Of a DNA stretch of 64,000 nt, positions 34,601-44,453 are shown piece after piece. The DNA lies in the NCBI RefSeq assembly GCF_007747215.1, contig NZ_CP036273.1, positions 62,001 through 126,000 of the forward strand, read 5' to 3'. The translations under genes were made by a program, and so were the position numbers. Position 1 is the first letter of the stretch, and each line of letters starts with the position of its first letter. The DNA comes from Urbifossiella limnaea (GTDB taxonomy: Bacteria > Planctomycetota > Planctomycetia > Gemmatales > Gemmataceae). The notes under the pieces were generated by a model. The model saw nothing but the letters and a program-made list of their open reading frames with translations. It was not told where the DNA came from and searched no databases.

Positions 34601-34643
34601 TCCTCCGCCGCCGGCCCCGCCGCCGCGCGAGGTGAAGCGGTAG
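31629..34643 (+). CDS. receptor-type serine/threonine protein kinase with TPR-like extracytoplasmic region
   Basis: The 1004-residue protein is a complete Hanks kinase: glycine loop ARGGIGVVYRA (50-60), lysine 72 in VAVKVL, HRDLKPANVMV (167-177, aspartate 169) and a DWG variant of DFG (187-189). Between DWG and the GTPAFMPPEQ motif is an insertion of about 24 residues (196-219, ending RHSSLTQAG) coded by a palindromic element. Cytoplasmic regulation of envelope functions is likely. A basic region and membrane helix (RRLLVAAGLAIVAGLAAVAWRA, near 358-378) follow, then about 600 residues with TPR-like helices (ALGMALKEARPDSPDGGRLVRSAVEL, DYDETVAALRRAVQLDADLAFF). It lies 43 bp downstream of the GspM-like gene on the same strand, but a functional link is unproven. 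Confidence 0.9.
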   Translation: MAAPDPLATRDPDPGATAAPDDPLATHTPDAAATGTPAPAGGYVLGDEIARGGIGVVYRAADTGLGREVAVKVLQDRFGAASGTARRFADEARITGRLSHPGIPPVHAFGTLPDGRPFLAMKLIKGDTLAELLARRPDPAAERGRFVAAFEQVCQAVGYAHSQGVIHRDLKPANVMVGAFGEVQVMDWGLARDGTDEGRMTNDEAPTRESSFVVRHSSLTQAGAVMGTPAFMPPEQARGDTDRIDARSDVFGLGAVLAVVLTGQPPFAGPTAETTWAAATRGEVADCFARLDRCGAEPELIGLCRRCLSPDPAGRPADGGEVARAVAGLRQAADDRARRAELERTRAEVRAAEERKRRRARRLLVAAGLAIVAGLAAVAWRAERAETARAAELQARRLTTERDVLAALNEAEALRAEGARQADDPARWALTLTAARSAHKRAAALLAAGDPTDELTAAVAAAAAGLDADDRDRALLAELDRIADENDIRFIMPVTITDRVSVRYAAAFRAAGIDPGAAEPGGVAAWLKGHRFRDRLTAAVRAWRSAAPLVEPGSPPPAGGAAPPRLRDRLRAVLLLATDDPFTREWWAAAERPDEPKLRALLTRPEVARMSARELGVLAEGLADGSGGTILAVQAELARVAYERAPGEFWAHMRLGFRSSEPDDPEIIRHFTAAVAARPRSVAARLALGMALKEARPDSPDGGRLVRSAVELDPASPWPHILIGTSGAFAADYDETVAALRRAVQLDADLAFFMITVLYSEMVAGSRGVKALTPVELARACDELIAARPDHPGGYDFRAKVRVAAGDNRGALADLRASAARPKSGYAGRSLSQFQHVQLEQLAGWEAKLPAVLRGELRPATPAEWFQLARYCATFEHRYALAVRFATEAGAERPTVDVVQAAGWAVQAGFGLGADGPGLSVEERARLRRQALDVLRTARTKGGPIATLIGPVARTTRTLAPTRDPVALAALPADEREGWVRFWAELAASPPPPPPAPPPREVKR
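32223..32279. repeat. palindromic element inside a kinase gene, 18-bp stem ('GAATGACGAA' family, copy 2)
   Basis: Arms 32223-32240 and 32262-32279 pair with one mismatch. Words are those of the element at 29741. Here it is in frame within the kinase gene and encodes roughly GRMTNDEAPTRESSFVVRHS between the DWG and GTP motifs. Confidence 0.85.
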
Positions 34644-34660
34644 CGGGTGAGAACGCGAAA

Positions 34661-34688
34661 AGCCCGGGGACGGCCGTCCCCGGGCTTC
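34661..34688. terminator. perfect GC palindrome between convergent kinase and clpX genes
   Basis: AAGCCCGGGGACGGCCGTCC and its complement form a 28-nt perfect palindrome flanked by GCGAA and TTCGC, so the stem can reach about 18 bp. It lies between two convergent genes, the expected place for a bidirectional terminator. The T-run is very short. Confidence 0.65.
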
Positions 34689-34713
34689 GCATGTCGAGGT
34701 GCTTGGCCGGCGC

Positions 34714-36012
<1,299 letters not shown>

Positions 36013-36232
36013 GCGGGGTCCCCAGGGCAGGGTTCGGGGGGAGTGATTGGGGCGGCGGCGCCGGTCAGCGGGCCGGGGCTCGGCGTCGGGGAAGTACCCC
36101 GACTTCAGGCTAATCATACCGCGACCGGATTCGGGCGCGACACGGGTTCTGAATAACTGTCCTAATCGGTTTCGGGCGACGGCCCGACCCTGCGGGTTCT
36201 GCCCCGCGGGCCGGATGCGGCAGAATCGCCGG

Positions 36233-36661
36233 TTACGTCGGCCGGGGCGGGGGTTGTGGGTCGTCGAAGTAGTCGTCGGGGAGCGGCCCCGGCAGCGTCG
36301 GGTTCGGGGGCGCGGGCGGCGCCGGGGCCGTGTCCAGTGCCGCCGGACTCTTGGTTTCGACAGCCGAAGCCGGGCCTTTCAGCCTGGCGGCGGCCTTCTG
36401 GCGGAGGCGGGCGTACTCCTCCTCGGTGATCTCGCCGCGCTCCAACATGCCGCGGAAGCCGGTCAGCTCGGCGGCGCCGTCGGCGGTGCCGGGGGCGAGC
36501 CCGCTCTTCCGCCAGCGGTCGACGAAGTAGATGACGACGCCGCCGGCGAGCAGTGCGGCGGCGATGGCCAGGGAGGCGTAGAGGAGTTCGGGCTTTTCCC
36601 AGGGCGTGCCGGGCGGCTTGCCGCCGGCTTGCGCGAACAGGGAGAGCAGCGACGACGACAT
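36233..36661 (-). CDS. membrane protein with SHOCT domain
   Basis: 142 residues: a short N-terminal segment, one membrane helix ([22 protein letters not shown]) and then a SHOCT-like motif ([29 protein letters not shown], residues about 67-95). The tail is alanine/proline-rich and ends [19 protein letters not shown] domains are short oligomerisation motifs. Function unknown. It lies upstream of clpX on the same strand, separated by 220 bp with no gene. Confidence 0.72.
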   Translation of the reverse strand: MSSSLLSLFAQAGGKPPGTPWEKPELLYASLAIAAALLAGGVVIYFVDRWRKSGLAPGTADGAAELTGFRGMLERGEITEEEYARLRQKAAARLKGPASAVETKSPAALDTAPAPPAPPNPTLPGPLPDDYFDDPQPPPRPT

Positions 36662-36734
36662 CCGGGCGCCTCGGGTGCGGGCGTGGCGTCGTCAAGGGTA
36701 GCCCAAACTGCCCCGGCGGGAAAGCCCGCCCCGC

Positions 36735-37621
36735 TTACGGTGTGGTCAGGAGATCATCCCAGCCGGCTGCGGTCGGGATAGCGTCGAACATCCGTTCGAG
36801 CCGGTCGCGGTCGGCGATAGCGGCCAGGGAGGCGTCGACGGCGGCCGGCGGCGGGCCGAACTGACGCGTACCGAACCGTGTCACGAACCGCCGGGCCTCT
36901 TCGACCTGTCCTTCCACTTTCCCTTCGGCTTGGCCCACAACCTTACCCCGCCGGAGGATCAGTTGGTACGTCGTCGAGTCTTCCAGGGTCATGCTCAGTC
37001 CCTCGTAGATGGCCCGGACTTTCTCCTCATCATACCGCAAGCCGCACAGGATGAACTGGCTCCGAACAGCACCTTCGCCAGGTGCGGCGGCACGTCCGGC
37101 TCGGTCAAGCGGTCGCGGAATCGCTCGACCGCCCCGTCCAGATTCCCGGCGGCCGCGTTCGTCAGCACGGCCAGCGGGGCCAGCCCGGGGCCGGCGCTCA
37201 GGAACGACGCCACCGACTCCGCCCAGACGCGCACCACCGTGTACCCAAACGTCAGGTGCGGGGTCGGGCCGATCGCCAGTGCCAGCGTGCCGGTCAGGTC
37301 GGTGGCGTTCGCCTTCGGCCGCAGCAACACCAGCACCGAGTAGGTCGGCAGCCCTGTCGCGCCGAACGCGGCGACGTTGTACCGCAGCAGCTCGGCGGGG
37401 ATGCCGAGGCGGCCCGAACTCTCGAACTCGACGTGGACGGCGAACGGCGGCGCGGCGTTCACCCGGAACAGCCGGTCGGCTTGCAGTGTCGTCGAGAGGT
37501 CGGTGTCGATCAACTCCGCCGGCCCGGTCGGCAGCCCGGCCCGTGCGGCGAGGAACGCCGCCCAGTCCGGGACGTGGTCCAGCACCAGCGACTTCAGCGT
37601 CGTGTCGTACTCCTTCGCCAC
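36735..37621 (-). pseudogene. frameshifted Rpn/PD-(D/E)XK-type nuclease (recombination-promoting nuclease family)
   Basis: From a GTG start at 37621 one frame reads VAKEYDTTLKSLVLDH..., LIDTDLSTTLQADRLFRVN, AVHVEFESSGRLGIPAELLRYNVAAFG..., through TEPDVPPHLAKVL. It then loses the family pattern, and the continuation (SQFILCGLRYDEEKVRAIYEGLSMTLEDSTTYQLILRRGKVVGQ.., ending WDDLLTTP) is in another frame. The switch is near 37060 and fits loss of one base. Together the two parts make a normal-length (about 295 residue) protein of the Rpn-like/DUF4351-type group. The conserved VEFESS strand is the likely nuclease motif. It could also be a sequencing error. Members are often multi-copy and mobile-like. 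Confidence 0.75.
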
Positions 37622-37855
37622 ACCCGCGCCCTCCCCGATCACCCTTGTCGGCCCCCGACTCCAGGTTGGTTGCGGCACTTCCGCGAAGTTCCCGGCGGCT
37701 CGCGCCCGGTCGCGCGCCTTCCGCGCCCCGGCGCGGTGGCGCCGGTCGGCGGGTCGACTGTCGGCGGTTCCGCCGGCGAAACCGGCCCGGAGCCCGCGAC
37801 CGGCCGCGGGAATGAGGTAAGCTGAAGGGGACGTGCGGCTCGGAACGGACCCAAC

Positions 37856-37883
37856 TTGACGGTTTTTCCGGCGGCCGTATAAT
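37856..37883 (+). promoter_or_regulatory. sigma-70 consensus promoter for dnaG-rpoD
   Basis: TTGACG (37856-37861), a 16-bp spacer and a perfect TATAAT (37878-37883). It is the best promoter in the window. The expected start is at about 37890, giving a leader of roughly 300 nt before the dnaG GTG. Confidence 0.8.
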
Positions 37884-38193
37884 TCGCAGTGCGTCAACGG
37901 ATTGGCGCACCGACCCTGAGGCTCAGGAGAGAGCCGCGGCACCCGTCGAGGCCCGCCCCCCACCCCACGGCAATTCTCCCCCACCGGCCGCCAGGCACCG
38001 CCCGGCGCGACCGACCCGACCGGGGACTGCCGGCTCCACCGAAGCCCGGGGATCACGGGACCACGACACCACGCCGAAGGCCGATCGACCCGCGGACCCG
38101 TACCGACCGCCGACGCCCCCGTCCCGCCCCGATTCGCCCGGCCGACCTTCCGGCCGCGGCGGGACGCCGCCCGCCGGCAACCGCAGGTGACAC
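37884..38193 (+). promoter_or_regulatory. long C-rich 5' leader of dnaG
   Basis: Beginning at the predicted transcript start is a hairpin GTGCGTCAA-CGGA-TTGGCGCAC (37889-37910, 9-bp stem with a G-U pair) followed by CCTGAGGCTCAGG. The rest is strongly C-rich on the plus strand with few G runs, so it should be poorly structured. No coding frame with recognisable content was seen. It could carry regulatory RNA contacts or simply protect the 5' end. Confidence 0.5.
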
Positions 38194-40059
38194 GTGCCGT
38201 CCGACCCGGTGGAGCTCACCCGCCAGATCAAGGCCTCGTGCGACATCGCCGATGTCGTCGGCGGGTACCTCACGCTCGTGCCGGCCGGCCCGGTCTTCAA
38301 AGCCATCTGCCCGTTCCACACCGACAGCCGCCCCTCCCTGGACGTCGACAGCCGCCGCCAGCGGTACAAGTGCTGGAGCTGCGGGGCGCACGGCGACGTG
38401 TTCAGCTTCGTCGAGCACATGGAGAAGGTCGGGTTCCGCGAGGCCCGCGAAATACTCGCCAAGAAGGCCGGAATCAAGCTCGACGAGCAGCCGTCGCCCC
38501 AGGACCAGGCCCGCAGCCGGCTCCTCGGCGTCATGCGCTGGGCCGCCGAGCTGTACCAGACGAACCTGCTCAACTCCCCGGACGCGGCCGCCGCCCGCAC
38601 CTACGTCGGCGAGCGCAAACTGAGCGGCAAGACGACCCGCGACTTCGGCCTCGGCTACGCCCCGCTCGGCGGCGACTGGCTCGTCCAGCGCGCCCATATC
38701 GACCGTGTGCCGCCCGAACTCCTGGTCGAAGTCGGCCTCCTCGGCAGCCGCATGGAGGGCCGCGGCTTCTACGACCGCTTCCGCGACCGGGTGATGTTCC
38801 CGATCCGCGACGTCCAGGGACGGGCCATCGGCTTCGGCGGGCGGATCATGCCCGAAAGTCCCCTCCTCCCCCGCGCCCCGAAGTATTACAACTCCACCGA
38901 AACGCCGCTGTTCTCGAAGTCGGACGTGCTCTACGGGCTGGACCTCGCCCGCCACGCCGGCCACGCCGCCGGGTACCTCGCCGTGGTCGAGGGCTACACC
39001 GACGTGATGATGGCCCACCAGTGCGGGGTGCCGCAGGTCGTGGCCACGATGGGCACCGCCCTCAACGCCCGGCACGTCGCCCAGCTGCGGCGGTACGCCC
39101 CCAAGGTGGTCCTCGTCTACGACGCGGACGCCGGCGGCATGACGGGCGTGGACCGGGCGCTGGAACTGTTCGTGTCCGAGAGCGTGGAACTCGCCGTCGC
39201 TACCCTGCCCGACGGGCTCGACCCCTGCGATTTGCTTGTCCGACCCGAAGGAGTGGGTACGTTCAACAAGGTCCTGACCGGCGCCGAGGACGCCCTCGAC
39301 TTCGCCTTCCGCCGCCTCCTCGGCGACGCCGGGGCGCCGTCCGTCGAGGTGAGCCGGAGCGTGCTGGACCGCATCCTCGGCGTGATGGTGAAGTCGGCCA
39401 GCTGGAACGCGAAGGGCGCGTACCCGACCGAGCTGCGGGTGAAGCAGGAACTCATCATGACCCGGCTGTCGTCCCGCCTGGGGCTGAAGCTGGAGACCGT
39501 GTGGGCCCGGCTCGGCGAGTTGAAGCTCGACTACCGCCGCCACGAAGCCGAGCAGGCCCGCCGGGCGGCGCCGGCGCCGCTGGTGCAGGCGTCCGCGGCC
39601 CGGACCACGGCGGCGCCGCCGGCGGCGAAGCGGGCCGGCCCCGCGGAGGCGTGCGAGAAGCAGCTCGTGGAGCTGCTGCTGGCCGACCCCGGGCTGGTGC
39701 CCACGGCCGCGCTCGCCGTGACGCCGGACGTGATCTCCCACAGCGGGCTGCGGCGGCTGCTCGGCGAGATGTACGCCATCCAGGCCGCCGGCGCCGTCCC
39801 CGACCTGGACGCCCTCCGCGAGCGGCTGGCCGACCGCCCGGACCTGTACGACGCGGCCCAGAAGCTCCACTTCGTCGGCACCTCGATGGGCCGCGAGCCG
39901 GAGGAGCGGGCCGAGTGGCTGAACCGTGTGCTGACGCGGTTCAGTGATTTGAAGGCCGAGGCCGACCGGCGGCGGGTGCGGGACGCGCTCGCCGCCGGGG
40001 CCGACGACGCCACCGAGCTGCTCCGCCTCCTCCAGGGGCGGGGGCGGTTGCCGGACTGA
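38194..40059 (+). CDS. dnaG: DNA primase DnaG
   Basis: The 621-residue enzyme synthesises RNA primers at the fork. It starts at GTG. The CHC2 zinc site is C39/H42/C60/C63 ([25 protein letters not shown]). The RNA polymerase domain holds the TOPRIM motifs: [13 protein letters not shown] (acidic E/D) and [21 protein letters not shown]. The C-terminal region (about 430-620) is helical as in the DnaB-binding domain. rpoD follows on the same strand, the classical primase-sigma pairing of the macromolecular synthesis operon, but no rpsU is upstream. The dnaG stop is followed at once by a tandem-word element. Confidence 0.95.
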   Translation: MPSDPVELTRQIKASCDIADVVGGYLTLVPAGPVFKAICPFHTDSRPSLDVDSRRQRYKCWSCGAHGDVFSFVEHMEKVGFREAREILAKKAGIKLDEQPSPQDQARSRLLGVMRWAAELYQTNLLNSPDAAAARTYVGERKLSGKTTRDFGLGYAPLGGDWLVQRAHIDRVPPELLVEVGLLGSRMEGRGFYDRFRDRVMFPIRDVQGRAIGFGGRIMPESPLLPRAPKYYNSTETPLFSKSDVLYGLDLARHAGHAAGYLAVVEGYTDVMMAHQCGVPQVVATMGTALNARHVAQLRRYAPKVVLVYDADAGGMTGVDRALELFVSESVELAVATLPDGLDPCDLLVRPEGVGTFNKVLTGAEDALDFAFRRLLGDAGAPSVEVSRSVLDRILGVMVKSASWNAKGAYPTELRVKQELIMTRLSSRLGLKLETVWARLGELKLDYRRHEAEQARRAAPAPLVQASAARTTAAPPAAKRAGPAEACEKQLVELLLADPGLVPTAALAVTPDVISHSGLRRLLGEMYAIQAAGAVPDLDALRERLADRPDLYDAAQKLHFVGTSMGREPEERAEWLNRVLTRFSDLKAEADRRRVRDALAAGADDATELLRLLQGRGRLPD

Positions 40060-40060
40060 C

Positions 40061-40140
40061 GAGTGCGGAGTGCGGAGTGCGGAGTGCGGAGTCGAAGACA
40101 GCAGTTCTTCACGCCGCACGCCGCACGCCGCACGCCGAAC
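40061..40140. repeat. tandem-word imperfect palindrome ('GTGCGGA' family)
   Basis: The left arm (40061-40097) is about five copies of a 7-mer GTGCGGA; the right arm (40109-40143) is four copies of CACGCCG. Arms pair except for one regular mismatch per 7-mer (A facing a G). It separates dnaG from rpoD and ends 18 nt before the rpoD ATG. Confidence 0.82.
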
Positions 40141-40160
40141 TTCCCAAGGGAGCACCACGG

Positions 40161-41891
40161 ATGGGCGCCACCGTCACACGATCCACCCGCCGCCGGCCCG
40201 CCGCCGACGGCACTGTGGGAGGGGTTCGGATGGACTGGAAAGCGGACGAGACGCTCCTGGCGCTCATCAAGCGCGGCAAGGAGTCCGGCTCGCTCACCTT
40301 CGACGAGGTGAACCAGGCGCTGCCGGAACTCTCGGAGCCCGAGCGGCTCGCCGAGGTCCAGGAGCTCCTCGAGCAGTACGGCATCAGCCTCATCGACGAG
40401 GCCGACACCGAGGAGGCCGACGAGAACCCGGCCGCCGTCACCGCCGAGCTGCTGGCCGAGGCCGAGCTCGCCCCCGCCTTCGAGGACTCCGACGGCGACG
40501 GCCGCCACATCGACGACCCCGTCCGCATGTACCTCACCCAGATGGGTGAGATTCCCCTGCTGACCCGCGACAAGGAAATCGCCCTCGCCCGCAAGATCGA
40601 GGTGACCCGCCGCCGCTTCCGCCGCAAGGTGCTGGAGTGCGACTACGCCATGCGGCAGGTGGTCGAGACGCTCAAGCGCGTCATGTCCGGCGACCTGCCG
40701 TTCGACCGCACCATCAAGGTGAGCCAGACCGAGAACCTGGAGAAGGACAAGATCCTCCAGCGGATGCCGCACAACCTGCGGACGCTGGAGCCGCTGATGG
40801 AGCACAACGTCGAGGACTTCCAGCGGATGACCGACGACCGCACCGAGAGTGCGGAGCGCGAGGGGCTGCGCGAGCGGCTGCGGCTGCGGCGGCGGAAGAC
40901 CGTCACGCTCGTCGAGGAGCTGTCGATCCGGACGCAGAAGGTCCAGCCGCTGATGAAGAAAATGGAGCAGATCGGCGGGCGGATGACGGAGCTGGAGGAG
41001 GGCGTGACGGCGCTGCGCGGCAACCGCGCCGCCCGCGAGGAGAAGGCCAACCTGGAGAAGGAGCTGCAAGACTTGCAGCTCATCACCCTGGAGGAGCCGG
41101 CGAGCCTGCGGAAGCGCGTGGCCGTGATGAAGCAGCGGTTCCTGGAGTACGAGCAGGCGAAGCGTGAACTGTCGGGCGGCAACCTGCGGCTGGTCGTGAG
41201 CATCGCCAAGAAGTACCGCAACCGCGGGCTGTCGTTCCTCGACCTGATCCAGGAAGGCAACACGGGCCTGATGCGGGCGGTGGACAAGTACGAGCACCGC
41301 CGCGGCTTCAAGTTCAGCACGTACGCCACGTGGTGGATCCGGCAGGCGATCACGCGGGCGATCGCCGACCAGGCGCGGACGATCCGCATTCCCGTCCACA
41401 TGATCGAGACGATGTCGCGGCTGCGGAACGTGTCGAAGGCGCTGCTGCAGCAGCTCGGCCGCGAGCCGACGATCGAGGAGACGGCGAAGGCGGCGAACAT
41501 CACGTACGAGGAGTGCAAGCGGGTCCTGAAGATCAGCCGGCAGCCGATCAGCCTGGACCGGCCGGTGGGGGAGAGCGAGGACTCGTACTTCGGCGACTTC
41601 ATCGAGGACGACTCGGTGGAGAGCCCGGTGAGCGCCGCGGCGAACGAGATGCTGAAGGACAAGATCGAGGGCGTGCTGAAGACGCTGACGTACCGCGAGC
41701 GCGAGATCATCAAGCTCCGCTACGGTCTGGGCGACGGCTACACGTACACCCTCGAAGAGGTCGGCCGCATCTTCAAGGTGACGCGGGAGCGGGTGCGCCA
41801 GATCGAGGCGAAGGCGGTGCGGAAGCTCCAGCACCCGGTGCGCAGCCGGCAGTTGGAAGGCTTCCTCGACGCGGCCCGCCAGCGGGGCTGA
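40161..41891 (+). CDS. rpoD: RNA polymerase primary sigma factor RpoD
   Basis: The 576-residue sigma-70 starts at ATG 40161 after AAGGGAGCACCACGG; an alternative ATG at 40230 gives [16 protein letters not shown]. Region 1.1 is present ([32 protein letters not shown]). Region 1.2 reads [29 protein letters not shown], region 2 [57 protein letters not shown], region 3 [25 protein letters not shown], region 4 [39 protein letters not shown]. It directs housekeeping transcription. The moderate non-conserved insertion between regions 1.2 and 2 is coiled-coil-like ([15 protein letters not shown]). Confidence 0.96.
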   Translation: MGATVTRSTRRRPAADGTVGGVRMDWKADETLLALIKRGKESGSLTFDEVNQALPELSEPERLAEVQELLEQYGISLIDEADTEEADENPAAVTAELLAEAELAPAFEDSDGDGRHIDDPVRMYLTQMGEIPLLTRDKEIALARKIEVTRRRFRRKVLECDYAMRQVVETLKRVMSGDLPFDRTIKVSQTENLEKDKILQRMPHNLRTLEPLMEHNVEDFQRMTDDRTESAEREGLRERLRLRRRKTVTLVEELSIRTQKVQPLMKKMEQIGGRMTELEEGVTALRGNRAAREEKANLEKELQDLQLITLEEPASLRKRVAVMKQRFLEYEQAKRELSGGNLRLVVSIAKKYRNRGLSFLDLIQEGNTGLMRAVDKYEHRRGFKFSTYATWWIRQAITRAIADQARTIRIPVHMIETMSRLRNVSKALLQQLGREPTIEETAKAANITYEECKRVLKISRQPISLDRPVGESEDSYFGDFIEDDSVESPVSAAANEMLKDKIEGVLKTLTYREREIIKLRYGLGDGYTYTLEEVGRIFKVTRERVRQIEAKAVRKLQHPVRSRQLEGFLDAARQRG

Positions 41892-41902
41892 GTTGTGGGT
41901 GA

Positions 41903-41983
41903 GGCGAGCGGCCCGCGTGAGCGGGCTGTTCCTGAGCACACTAGATGCGATCAGGAACAGCCCGCTCACGCGGGCCGCTCGCC
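41903..41983. repeat. palindromic element, 33-bp perfect stem ('GGCGAGCGGCCCGCG' family, copy 1)
   Basis: Arms 41903-41935 and 41951-41983 pair perfectly over 33 bp (core AGCGGCCCGCGTGAGCGGGC). It lies 12 nt after the rpoD stop. Other copies are at 55476-55556 (inside a gene) and 61049-61129. Confidence 0.96.
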
Positions 41984-42034
41984 TGCGCGAGCGGTCGTCG
42001 CGCCGTAGAATGCCCGCAAAGGAGCCGGCCGCCT

Positions 42035-42739
42035 ATGTCCGTCACCAGCACCCTCCGCGAGTGCCACCGCCTCCGCAAGCACCTCAAAGCGCTCCAGGAA
42101 GAGATCGACCGCGGCCCCCGCGTCCTCAAGGCCCAACAGGCGCGCCTCGCCGCCGAGGAGCAGGCCCACAAGGACCACCACGAGACGATCAAGAAGCTGA
42201 AGCTCAAGCAGCGCGACGACGAGGGCACCCTCAAGCAGACCGACGCCCGCCTCGTCAAGCTCGGGCAGCAGCTCCTCGGCATCTCCGTCACCAAGGAGTA
42301 CGAGGCCAAGCAGTCCGAGATCCGCCAGGCGACCGACCTCAAGAACCAGCTCGAAGAGACGATCCTCGCCACGATGACCGACCTCGACGCGCGCACGGCC
42401 GCGATCCCGGCGGTCGAGAAGCAGTGGGCCGACGCGCAGGCGGAGTTCAAGGAGTCGCAGGCGGACGCGGCCGACCGGCTGGCGCGGATGCAGGCCGACC
42501 AGAAGGAGTCGCAGGCGGCGCTGGCCGCGGCCGAGGCGCAGCTGCCGGCGAACGTGAAGGCGATCTACGACGCGCAGGTCAGGGGCCGCGGCCCGGACGC
42601 GATGGCGGCGCTGAAGGGGAAGGTGTGCCAGGGCTGCCGCGGGTCGGTGACGGACCAGAAGATCTACGAGCTGCAGTCCGGCGGGTACGTGCCGTGCCCG
42701 AACTCCGCCTGCGGCCGGCTGCTGTACCCGGCCGAGTAA
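42035..42739 (+). CDS. coiled-coil C4 zinc-ribbon protein (DUF164/CdsZ-like)
   Basis: A 234-residue protein starting after AAAGGAGCCGGCCGCCT at ATG 42035. Residues 1-175 are a long coiled coil (HRLRKHLKALQEEIDRGPRVLKAQQARL...). Residues 185-234 carry a zinc ribbon with CQGCRGSV and CPNSACGRLLYP. This matches the zf-RING_7/C4-type zinc ribbon family (chlamydial CdsZ and relatives), small coiled-coil proteins with incompletely known roles. A possible -10 (TAGAAT, 42006-42011) precedes it, so it may have its own promoter rather than relying on rpoD read-through. Confidence 0.85.
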   Translation: MSVTSTLRECHRLRKHLKALQEEIDRGPRVLKAQQARLAAEEQAHKDHHETIKKLKLKQRDDEGTLKQTDARLVKLGQQLLGISVTKEYEAKQSEIRQATDLKNQLEETILATMTDLDARTAAIPAVEKQWADAQAEFKESQADAADRLARMQADQKESQAALAAAEAQLPANVKAIYDAQVRGRGPDAMAALKGKVCQGCRGSVTDQKIYELQSGGYVPCPNSACGRLLYPAE

Positions 42740-42778
42740 CGCCGGCCGTTCGCCCCAATCCACAGACCGAGCCGAACC

Positions 42779-43009
42779 ATGCTCACCAAGTGGAAGTACA
42801 TGACCCAGCAGTTCTCGACTGAGGGGTTGTCGGTGGACGTGGTGGTGGAGCGGCGGCACGCCGAGATGAGCCTGATGGGCGAGTACGGCTGGGAGCTCGT
42901 GTCCGCGAACGTGTTCCGCAGCCCCGACACGGGGCTGGACACGGTCATCCTCTTCTACAAGAAGCCGGTGTCGGACGTGGTCGCCACGCCGGCGCCGCGC
43001 GGGCGCTGA
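42779..43009 (+). CDS. DUF4177-like small protein
   Basis: 76 residues: KWKYMTQQFST.., then EMSLMGEYGWELVSANVFRSPDTGLDTVILFYKKP. The 'hGxxGWELV.......hhhFKR' pattern is that of DUF4177 proteins. Function unknown; soluble, no signal. It lies 39 bp after the zinc-ribbon gene and is probably co-transcribed. Confidence 0.75.
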   Translation: MLTKWKYMTQQFSTEGLSVDVVVERRHAEMSLMGEYGWELVSANVFRSPDTGLDTVILFYKKPVSDVVATPAPRGR

Positions 43010-43012
43010 GGA

Positions 43013-43048
43013 TCGCCGCCCGCGGCGGTGCAGCGCCGCGAGCGGCGA
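43013..43048. repeat. small palindrome, 15-bp stem (relative of 'GCCGCTTGCGGC' family)
   Basis: Arms 43013-43027 (TCGCCGCCCGCGGCG) and 43034-43048 pair with one mismatch and a 6-nt loop. It sits between the convergent DUF4177 and PQQ-propeller genes. Confidence 0.8.
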
Positions 43049-43053
43049 CCGAA

Positions 43054-44322
43054 CTACTCGATCGTCCACAGCGTCACACTGTCGCGGTCGCGGACGAAGA
43101 CGTGCTTGCCGTCCACCACCGGGTACGCGTACGTGCCGCCGTCGGCGACGCGGTACCTGGCCAGCTCCTTGTACTCGGCCCCGGCCGCGTCCAGCACCAC
43201 CAGCTGGCCCGCCGGCGTCAGCGTGAACAGCGCCGAGCCCGCCACCACCACCGACCCGTAGCCGCCGCCGCCGCCCTTGCCGCCGAAGCCGCCCTTCCCG
43301 CCCTTGCCCGGCTGCGGCGCCGCCGTGCCGCCCGCGGCCGCCGGCCGGCCCGTCCACGCCGTCTTGCCGGTCGCGGTGTCGATGGCGAAGACGGTGCCGT
43401 CCTGGGCGATGTTGAACAGCCGGCCGCTCGCCACCGCCGGGCTGCCGTACTGCACCGGGTTCTCGTCGTTGGCCCACAGCTTCGTCGCCTCCAGCGCGTC
43501 GCCCTTGCGTTCGAGCTTCATCGCGGTGTTGGCCTTGCCGCTGCCGCCGTACATCACCACCGGCCCGGCCGTCACCGGCGTCGAGGCGTTATACTTGCTG
43601 CTGAACGCCGCCTGCCACAGCATCTTGCCGTCGGTCAGGCCCACCGCCGACACGGTGCCCGTCGTCTCGGCCACGACCGCCTTCAGGCCGCCGACGTCCA
43701 CCACCGTGGGCGAGGCGTACTTGGTGCCGTCGGACGCCCACCGCCAGCGCTCGGCGCCGGTGGCCAGGTCGAACGCGACCACCGCCCCGCCGCCGTCGCC
43801 GCCGACCTGCACGACGCACAGCCCGCCGGCGACCAGCGGCGAGCACGACGCGCTGAACCCGGGTACGCGGCCGGTGTTCTCCTTCTTCCACAATTCCTTC
43901 CCGGTGGAGGCGTCGCGGCACACCAGGACGCCCTGCACGCCGAACGTGACGACCTTGCCGTCGGCCACGGCCGGCGACGACCGCGCCGCCGGGTACCCGC
44001 TCGCCGGGCCGCCCGCGGGGGTGGTCTTGTAGCCCTCCTTCCACAGCACCTTGCCGGTGGCGGCGTCGAGGCAGCGGAGCACCTCCTGGCCGTCTTCCCA
44101 GCCGAAGGCGTACAGCTTGCCGCCGGCCAGCGCCGGGGTAGCGACGCCCTGGCCGACGGGCACGGTCCAGCCCTTCTTGAGCTCCTTCGGCCACGCGGCC
44201 GGGGCGGTGAAGCCGGCGGCGACGCCGTCGCCGGCGGGGCCGCGGAACTGCGGCCAGTCGGCGGCGACGGCGGGGAGTGTGAGTGCGAGTGTGAGTGCGA
44301 GTGCGATCCGACGCGCGGGCAT
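43054..44322 (-). CDS. secreted PQQ-binding-like beta-propeller protein
   Basis: 422 residues with a signal peptide MPARRIALALTLALTLPAVAA. The mature part begins DWPQFRGPAGDGVAAGF, the common start of planctomycete BamB-like/PQQ-like proteins. Propeller blades repeat as LYAFGWEDGQEVLRCLDAATGKVLWKE, GVLVCRDASTGKELWKKE, FAIDTATGKTAWTG. A glycine/lysine insert (GKGGKGGFGGKGGGGG) breaks the last blades. It is probably a periplasmic binding or scaffold protein rather than a dehydrogenase, because no catalytic motif was recognised. The signal peptide core is encoded by five GAGTGY hexamers. It is divergent from the ABC ATPase gene with 131 bp between. Confidence 0.85.
   Translation of the reverse strand: MPARRIALALTLALTLPAVAADWPQFRGPAGDGVAAGFTAPAAWPKELKKGWTVPVGQGVATPALAGGKLYAFGWEDGQEVLRCLDAATGKVLWKEGYKTTPAGGPASGYPAARSSPAVADGKVVTFGVQGVLVCRDASTGKELWKKENTGRVPGFSASCSPLVAGGLCVVQVGGDGGGAVVAFDLATGAERWRWASDGTKYASPTVVDVGGLKAVVAETTGTVSAVGLTDGKMLWQAAFSSKYNASTPVTAGPVVMYGGSGKANTAMKLERKGDALEATKLWANDENPVQYGSPAVASGRLFNIAQDGTVFAIDTATGKTAWTGRPAAAGGTAAPQPGKGGKGGFGGKGGGGGYGSVVVAGSALFTLTPAGQLVVLDAAGAEYKELARYRVADGGTYAYPVVDGKHVFVRDRDSVTLWTIE
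44275..44304. repeat. hexamer tandem repeat in a signal peptide
   Basis: Five GAGTGT/GAGTGC hexamers in a row. On the minus strand they encode alternating Ala-Leu/Thr-Leu pairs in the hydrophobic core. Copy changes would keep the frame and lengthen or shorten the signal peptide. Confidence 0.85.
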
Positions 44323-44453
44323 GGCGGGCCTCCTGGGGGCTGGCGGTAACAAACGCGGCGGGTGGTGAGAAGGCGATGAACGAACGGGTCGCCGGCGCGG
44401 CCGCGCCGCCCCTACACTAAACGAGCCCGCCATCATCCCCGCGACCCGCGTTC

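Noticed and set aside
40061-40140. Possible CRISPR-like array between dnaG and rpoD
   Set aside because: Units are 7 bp with no spacers; it is a tandem-word palindrome.
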